Of a DNA stretch of 64,000 nucleotides, positions 58,809 to 64,000 are shown one piece after another. Made by a program: the position numbers and the translations under genes. The stretch's first letter is position 1, and the number at the start of each line of letters is the position of its first letter. The DNA lies in the NCBI GenBank assembly GCA_963710665.1, contig CAVQBC010000001.1, positions 72,960-136,959 on the forward strand, written 5' to 3'. This DNA comes from CAVQBC01 sp963710665 (GTDB lineage Bacteria; Actinomycetota; Thermoleophilia; Solirubrobacterales; Solirubrobacteraceae). A model generated the notes under the pieces. The model ran no database searches. It had not been told where the DNA came from and was given only the letters and a program-made list of their open reading frames with translations.

Positions 58809-60575
58809 GTGAGTGGCGGAGCTGCTCTCCAAATCGCGTCTGCTCCCGAGCGCGACGCACCGACGGACAACGACCTCGTCGCGGCGGTGCGACAGGGCCA
58901 CGAGAACGCGTTCACCGAGCTGTACGCGCGCTACCAGCGTCGCGTGCACGCGTACGTGCTCGGCATGGTCAAGGACCACGGGCGTGCGGAGGACGTCACG
59001 CAGGAGGTGTTCATCTCGGCCTATCGCCGCATGCGCGAGACCGAGCGGCCGATCGCCTTCAAGCCATGGGTGTACGAGATCGCCCGCAACGCCTGCATCG
59101 ACGCGTTCCGCCGCGGCAAGCGGGCCGAGGAGGTCTCCTTCGACGCCGATGAGGACCTGCGCGGCGTCGACCAGACCCGCCTGCACAGCGGGGCCCCGAC
59201 CCCCGACGCCCAGATCGACGCCAAGCAGCGCCTCGACCACCTGTGCGGCGCCTTCGGCGGCCTGTCGGAGACGCACCACCGCATCCTCGTCATGCGCGAG
59301 CTCGAGGGGCTGTCCTACCGGGAGATCGGCGAGCGCCTCGACATGAGCCGCCCGGCGGTCGAGAGCACGCTTTTCCGCGCCCGCCGCCGCCTGACCGAGG
59401 AGTACGAGGAGCTCGCGTCCGGCGAGCGCTGCCTGCGGGTGCACGCGATCATCGCCGCGTCGGCCGAGGGGATGCTCGGCGCGCGCGACCAGCGCCGCCT
59501 CGCCCGGCACGTCGCCCACTGCCAGCCGTGCCGCCGGCACGCCGTGGCCTCCGGGCTCGACATCGCGGCCCTCACCCGCCGCACGCGCCGCGACGCGCTG
59601 GCCGAGAAGATCGCCGGCTTCCTGCCGTTCCCGCTGCCGGCCTTCCTGCGGCTGCGCAGCGGCGCCGAGTCCGCCGCCGCGGTGGCGGGCTCGAACGCCG
59701 AGCCGCTCGCCGGCTGGGGGAAGGTCGTGGCCGCGCTCGCGACGCTCGTGCTCGCCGGCGCCGGCGCCGGGGTCGGCACACAGGTCGCGCGCGACGACGA
59801 CCGCGCATCCGAGACGCGCGACCCCGCGCGGGCGCAGGGCTCCGCCCCTGCCCCGGCCGGCGCGGCGACGCCGGGGATCCGCGAGCTCCGGCGCCCCGCC
59901 GGCGTCCAGCGCCGCGAGACGGGCGCGCCGGGGCGCGGCGAGCGCTCCCGGCGTGCGGAGCGCGGTGGCGGCGGCACCGGTGGCGGCGCCCCAGGCGCCG
60001 CTCGCGACGTCCCCGGCGGCGGAACCCCCGGCGGCGGGAGCGCTCCGGCGAGCGGTCAGTCGCCCGCGTCGCGCGGCGGTTCCGGCGGGGACGCGCCGGC
60101 GCCGCGGTCCGACACGCGCTCGAGCACACTGCCGGATCCGGGCGAGACCCTCCGGGACACCGGCTCAGGTGTGAACAACACGGTCAACGGCGTCGGCGAC
60201 ACCGTGAGTGGCGTCGGACAGGGCGTCGGCGACACCGTGAGCGGCGTGGGGCAGGGCGTCGGCGACACCGTCTCGGGTGTCGGCCAGGGCGTCGGGAACA
60301 CCGTGAGCGGCGCGGGCCAGGGCGTCGGGGACACCGTCTCGGGCGTCGGCGAGACCGTCTCGGGCCTCGGCAGCCGGGTTCCGGGCCCCGTCGGCGACAC
60401 CGTCCAGTCCGTCGGCCAGACCGTCCAGGGCGTCGGCTCGACCGCGAGCGGGGCGACCGGCCAGGTCGGCTCCACGGTCGGCGCGGCGGGGCAGGCGGTC
60501 GGCTCGATCACCCAGGGCGCCACCGGTGCCGTCGGCGGCGTGGTGTCGGGCCTCACCGGCGGCCGCGGCCGCTGA
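58809..60575 (+). CDS. ECF sigma factor fused to zinc finger, membrane helix and extracytoplasmic repeat tail
   Basis: 588 aa. Sigma region 2 (about residues 20-90; TELYARYQRRVHAYVLGM, DVTQEVFISAYRRM, WVYEIARNACIDAFRRG) and region 4 (about 140-195; LSETHHRILVMRELEGLSYR and IGERLDMSRPAVESTLFRAR) are complete. Then comes a ZAS-like zinc finger (RHVAHCQPCRRHAV, about 231-244), a hydrophobic segment (VVAALATLVLAGAGAGVGTQV, split 305-326) and a 260-residue Gly/Ser/Thr/Arg tail with 11-residue repeats. The order suggests a sigma factor carrying its own membrane-held anti-sigma module, with an outer tail sensing or binding the wall. GTG 58809 has GGAGG seven bases upstream. Confidence 0.88.
   Translation: MSGGAALQIASAPERDAPTDNDLVAAVRQGHENAFTELYARYQRRVHAYVLGMVKDHGRAEDVTQEVFISAYRRMRETERPIAFKPWVYEIARNACIDAFRRGKRAEEVSFDADEDLRGVDQTRLHSGAPTPDAQIDAKQRLDHLCGAFGGLSETHHRILVMRELEGLSYREIGERLDMSRPAVESTLFRARRRLTEEYEELASGERCLRVHAIIAASAEGMLGARDQRRLARHVAHCQPCRRHAVASGLDIAALTRRTRRDALAEKIAGFLPFPLPAFLRLRSGAESAAAVAGSNAEPLAGWGKVVAALATLVLAGAGAGVGTQVARDDDRASETRDPARAQGSAPAPAGAATPGIRELRRPAGVQRRETGAPGRGERSRRAERGGGGTGGGAPGAARDVPGGGTPGGGSAPASGQSPASRGGSGGDAPAPRSDTRSSTLPDPGETLRDTGSGVNNTVNGVGDTVSGVGQGVGDTVSGVGQGVGDTVSGVGQGVGNTVSGAGQGVGDTVSGVGETVSGLGSRVPGPVGDTVQSVGQTVQGVGSTASGATGQVGSTVGAAGQAVGSITQGATGAVGGVVSGLTGGRGR
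60189..60353 (+). repeat. 33-bp tandem repeats in the sigma-fusion tail
   Basis: Five consecutive 33-base units coding GVGDTVSGVGQ or close variants (residues 461-515). Looser copies continue to about residue 555 (VGDTVQSVGQTVQGVG). DNA identity between units is high, so copy number may vary. Confidence 0.85.
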
Positions 60576-60609
60576 GCGACCGCCGGTGAACGGCTAGACT
60601 CCAGCCTCT

Positions 60610-60683
60610 CGGGGCGTAGCGCAGCCTGGTAGCGCGCACCGTTCGGGTCGGTGAGGTCCCCGGTTCAAATCCGGGCGCCCCGA
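60610..60683 (+). tRNA. tRNA-Pro (anticodon CGG)
   Basis: Full cloverleaf of 74 nt. Acceptor stem CGGGGCG/CGCCCCG, D arm GCGC/GCGC, anticodon stem CACCG/CGGTG around loop TTCGGGT (anticodon CGG, reads CCG), T arm CCCGG-TTCAAAT-CCGGG, discriminator A. No CCA is encoded. Confidence 0.97.
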
Positions 60684-60694
60684 TAATCAGAAAC

Positions 60695-60735
60695 GGCCCG
60701 GATTTGGCTCTGTAGAGCCATTCCGGGCCTGTTTT
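60695..60735 (+). terminator. Intrinsic terminator after tRNA-Pro
   Basis: GGCCCGGA (60695-60702) pairs with TCCGGGCC (60722-60729), with an inner TGGCTC/GAGCCA stem and loop TGTA, followed by TGTTTT. Twelve bases after the tRNA. Confidence 0.85.
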
Positions 60736-60859
60736 ATGCCTGACGGCGGTGCGCCGGCCTCGTAGGGCGGGTGTCGGGCTCGTCGGGCACTGTGACGATC
60801 GTGCCGCAGAGCGCCGACGTCGCGGCGCTCGGCGTGGCCTGTGGTCCGTGTCGGACCGG

Positions 60860-61315
60860 TCAGTGATGCGGATGCACGATGAGCAGGTCGCAGTGCACCT
60901 TCTTGGCGACCTGCTGGCTCACGCTATGACGCAGCACCCGCCCGGCCAGTCCCGCCTCTCGCGTCCCGACAACCACGAGATCGGCCTTGCGCTGTTCGGC
61001 GAGGGACACGATCGCCGAGGCCGGATCGCCGGATATGGCGACGGGCTCAGCCTCGATGCCGCGCTCGGTGAAGAACGCCGTCGCGTCGGCGAGCTCTGCT
61101 TGGTGATCCGCGAGGGAGTCGCGTTGAATCTCCCGTTCGGATCCCGGCGCGGGGTGCAGCTCATACTGCTGGTCGGCTCGCGGCCCACTGTGCAGCAGCG
61201 CCGCGACGCTGGTCACGATCACCTTTGCGTCGAAGGCTTTGGCGACCTCGGCCCCGCGCTCGAGGGCGCGCTTCGCAGGCTCGGTTCCGTCATAGGCGAC
61301 GATGATCTGCTGCAT
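60860..61315 (-). CDS. Universal stress protein (UspA family)
   Basis: 151-aa single-domain Usp. QQIIVAYDGTEPAKRALERG gives the N-terminal Asp, and DLVVVGTREAGLAGRVLRHS then VSQQVAKKVHCDLLIVHPH the C-terminal part. The nucleotide loop, usually G-x2-G-x9-G-S/T, is close but has RHSVS in place of GSVS, so ATP binding is uncertain. ATG 61315 has AGGAGGAG upstream, and TAGGGT at 61349-61354 (minus strand) is a likely -10. Confidence 0.88.
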   Translation of the reverse strand: MQQIIVAYDGTEPAKRALERGAEVAKAFDAKVIVTSVAALLHSGPRADQQYELHPAPGSEREIQRDSLADHQAELADATAFFTERGIEAEPVAISGDPASAIVSLAEQRKADLVVVGTREAGLAGRVLRHSVSQQVAKKVHCDLLIVHPHH

Positions 61316-61436
61316 CAGTCTCCTCCTGCTCCAATGGTTGTGCGACCGACCCTAACCCACCCCGCGATCAGGCATGAGCACCCAGGAGCGTCGCGTGCTG
61401 AGCACCTGATATCGCCCCGATGATCGCGATCGACCG

Positions 61437-62906
61437 TCAGGCGGCCTCCGAGTAGGCGGCCCCGGGCTCGGTCGACGAGGCTTCGCGCTCGGCCGCCTCG
61501 GAGCGCAGCGCGACGAACGCGACGACGAACGCGACGGCGACCAGTGCGGCGCCGATGAGGTACGCCACATGGAAGCCGGCGTTGAGCGCGGCCGCCTGCG
61601 GCTCGCCCTGGGCCACGAGGCCCTCGGTGCGCTCGCTCGCGAACGTGGCGAGCAGCGCGAGCCCGATCGCGCCCCCGACCTGCACGGTGGTGTTGACGAG
61701 GCCGGAGGCGAGGCCGGCATCGCTCTCGGTCGCGCCCGACATCGCGAGCGTCATGAGCGAGGGAGCGGCGAGGCCGGCGCCCAGGCCGAGCAGCACGGTG
61801 ACCGGGAGGATGTCGATCAGGAACCGGCCGTCGACCGGCGTCCGCGCGAAGAGGAGCAGGCCGGCGGCGATGCAGGCGAGGCTGGGCAGCAGCGTCGCGC
61901 GCGCCCCGAAGCGCATGATGAGCGGCGCCGAGAAGCGCAACGAGAGCGTCCCCATCACGACGGTGACCGGGAGGAACGCGAGGCCCACCTCGAGCGCGTC
62001 GTAGCCGAGGACGAGCTGCATGTAGAGCGCCCCCAGGAAGAACATCGCGAACATGCCGACGGCCCAGAGCGCCATCACGACGTTCGCCCCCGCGACGTTG
62101 CGCGAGCGGAAGAGCCGCAGCGGCATGAGCGGGTTGGCGATGCGCGCCTGGCGGGCGACGAAGCCGGCCAGCAGCCCGATCGACACGCCGCCTAGCCCGA
62201 GCGTCCGCGTGGCTCCCCACCCGTGCTCCTCGACGCCGAGGATCGCGTAGACGCCCAGCATCAGCCCGGCGGTGAGCAGCGCGGCGCCGGCGAGGTCGGC
62301 GCCCTTGCCGAGGCCGATCCCCGGCCGGTCCTCGACGAACCGGATCGCCAGCAGCGCGGTCGCGACGCCGACCGGCACGTTGACGAAGAAGATCCAGTGC
62401 CAGTTGATCGCCTGGGTCAGCGCGCCGCCGGCGAGCAGCCCGATCGACCCGCCGGCCGAGGCGACGAAGCCGTAGACGCCGATGGCCTCGGCCTGCTCCC
62501 GCGGCTCCGGGAACGTCGTGACGATGATGCCGAGGACGACCGCCGACGTGAGCGCGCCGCCGACGCCCTGCACGAAGCGCGCGGCGATCAGCATGGCGTC
62601 GCTCTGCGCCAGCGCGCACAGCAGCGACGCGGCCGTGAACAGGGCGACGCCGCACAGGAACACGCGCCGCTGGCCGATGAGGTCGCCGACGCGCCCGGCC
62701 AGGAGCAGCAGCCCGCCGAACGCGATCAGGTACGCGTTGACGACCCAGGCGAGGCCGCTCTGCGAGAAGCCGAGATCCTCCTGGATCGAGGGAAGCGCGA
62801 CGTTCACAATCGTGACGTCGAGCACGATCATCAGCACGCCCGCGCAGAGCACGTACAGCGCGATCCAGCGGTCGCGATCGCTCGGAGTGGTGGTTTCGGG
62901 TCCCAT
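61437..62906 (-). CDS. DHA2-family MFS drug exporter (EmrB/QacA type, 14 TM)
   Basis: 489-aa proton-coupled major facilitator exporter with about 14 hydrophobic segments. MFS motif A (GRVGDLIGQRRVF), the DHA2 motif LDVTIVNVALPSIQEDLGFS in helix 1, and motif C-like GGSIGLLAGGAL in helix 5 are present. Such proteins extrude lipophilic compounds. ATG 62906 is preferred, because GGGAG lies nine bases upstream; an ATG at 62915 abuts the same GGGAG. It is divergent from the YCII-sigma pair across a dyad-rich gap. Confidence 0.92.
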   Translation of the reverse strand: MGPETTTPSDRDRWIALYVLCAGVLMIVLDVTIVNVALPSIQEDLGFSQSGLAWVVNAYLIAFGGLLLLAGRVGDLIGQRRVFLCGVALFTAASLLCALAQSDAMLIAARFVQGVGGALTSAVVLGIIVTTFPEPREQAEAIGVYGFVASAGGSIGLLAGGALTQAINWHWIFFVNVPVGVATALLAIRFVEDRPGIGLGKGADLAGAALLTAGLMLGVYAILGVEEHGWGATRTLGLGGVSIGLLAGFVARQARIANPLMPLRLFRSRNVAGANVVMALWAVGMFAMFFLGALYMQLVLGYDALEVGLAFLPVTVVMGTLSLRFSAPLIMRFGARATLLPSLACIAAGLLLFARTPVDGRFLIDILPVTVLLGLGAGLAAPSLMTLAMSGATESDAGLASGLVNTTVQVGGAIGLALLATFASERTEGLVAQGEPQAAALNAGFHVAYLIGAALVAVAFVVAFVALRSEAAEREASSTEPGAAYSEAA

Positions 62907-62940
62907 GGTGTCCATCTCCCGGTTGTGGCTCTTATGGGGG

Positions 62941-63046
62941 GTCGGAGCCGATGGCCGCGTCTCGACATCTCGCCGCGCAACGGTTCTGCCGGTCACATGT
63001 CGAGACCGCGGTGGCGGCTCCGACTCATCGATGAGTCGCCGCCACC
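62941..63046. promoter_or_regulatory. Palindrome-rich divergent control region
   Basis: Two strong dyads lie between the exporter and YCII genes. GTCTCGACAT (62959-62968) matches ATGTCGAGAC (62997-63006). GGTGGCGGC (63010-63018) matches GCCGCCACC (63038-63046), enclosing GACTCATCGATGAGTC (63022-63037). GTCGGAGCC at 62941-62949 also pairs with GGCTCCGAC at 63015-63023, so alternative folds compete. They suit operator sites or an RNA hairpin just before the YCII ribosome-binding site. Confidence 0.55.
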
Positions 63047-63062
63047 GGAAGGAGCGAAGGAC

Positions 63063-63421
63063 ATGAAGTACGTACTGCTCGTCTACCAGGCGCCCGGCGC
63101 GTTCGACGCGCTGCCCGAGGAGGAACGCAACGCGCTGAGGGCCGAGTTCGACGCGTTCAGCGAGGAGCTCACCGCGTCGGGCGAGCTCATCGGCGGCTCT
63201 GGGCTGGCCGACGCGCCGAGCGGGAGGACGGTGCGGGTCCGGAACGGCGTCCCGGTCACCACCGACGGACCGTTCGCCGAGGCCAAGGAGCAGCTGGCCG
63301 GCTACTACGTGGTCGACTGCGAGAGCATCGACCGGGCCGCCGAGATCGCCGCCAGGGATCCTGCGTCGCGCCTCTGGGCGATCGAGGTGCGGGCCGTCAT
63401 GCACGAGGCCGGGCAGGAGAT

Positions 63422-63425
<4 letters not shown>
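63063..63425 (+). CDS. YCII/DGPF-domain protein
   Basis: 120-aa YCII-related protein (YVLLVYQAPGAFDALPEEER, then TTDGPFAEAKEQLAGYYVVD, the DGPF motif). These small ferredoxin-fold proteins are typically encoded just before an ECF sigma gene and are thought to act with it. ATG 63063 has GGAAGGAG upstream. Its stop overlaps the next start (ATGTGA). Confidence 0.92.

Positions 63426-64000
<575 letters not shown>

Noticed and set aside
60189..60353. 33-bp repeats considered as a CRISPR array
   Set aside because: Repeats are contiguous without spacers, lie in frame in the sigma fusion and vary at codon level.
60610..60735. tRNA-Pro as an integration (att) site
   Set aside because: No integrase gene and no second copy of the tRNA 3' end seen in the downstream sequence.

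Overview
The window is very GC-rich (about 70% or more by eye) and reads as a chromosomal segment of a high-GC actinobacterium. Three features suggest a deep-branching lineage such as Thermoleophilia/Solirubrobacterales: many GTG starts, zinc-type S14, S4 and L36, and an ECF sigma factor with a long membrane-anchored repeat tail. That placement is inference; no database could be searched.

Layout. 1-4.5 kb: the 3' end of rpoC, a metallophosphoesterase, a DMT/NIPA-like membrane protein and an alpha/beta-hydrolase whose nucleophile serine is replaced by alanine. 4.6-9.6 kb: an amino-acid catabolic module (class III aminotransferase, PucR regulator, alanine dehydrogenase) and an FkbM methyltransferase. 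9.7-10.5 kb: rpsL-rpsG. 10.6-28.6 kb: an oxidoreductase followed by an exopolysaccharide locus on both strands. The locus holds a chain-length protein fused to a degenerate BY-kinase-like domain, two ATP-grasp-type proteins, two FemAB/CelD-like acyltransferases, a flippase, GT2 and GT4 glycosyltransferases, an O-antigen ligase/polymerase, a polysaccharide deacetylase, a phosphoglycosyl transferase, a sugar epimerase and a membrane protein with a worn GGDEF-like end. This block separates rpsL-rpsG from fusA-tuf, so the classical str operon is split. 28.9-50 kb: fusA-tuf, then the S10, spc and alpha operons in canonical order through truA. Four ribosomal proteins (L22, S3, S17, S5) carry large low-complexity tails, and infA is absent from its usual place between map and rpmJ, where a gamma-glutamylcyclotransferase-like gene sits instead.

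50-57.5 kb: an HdeD-like membrane protein, surE, ligA running in frame without a stop into ppa, a DUF1269-like protein, a DacB-type D,D-carboxypeptidase and a patatin. 57.6-64 kb: a small helix-turn-helix-like protein, a Nif3-like protein, the sigma/zinc-finger/transmembrane/repeat fusion, tRNA-Pro(CGG), a universal stress protein, a DHA2 multidrug-type MFS exporter, and a YCII-sigma pair cut by the window edge.

Expression signals. A TAGGNT-like hexamer lies 6-10 bases upstream of many start codons that lack a Shine-Dalgarno sequence, which points to widespread leaderless mRNAs. Ribosomal genes are chained by ATGA, TGATG and GTGA overlaps. fusA has an attenuator-like hairpin with a T7 run just ahead of its start. 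No rRNA, CRISPR array, transposase or phage gene was seen.
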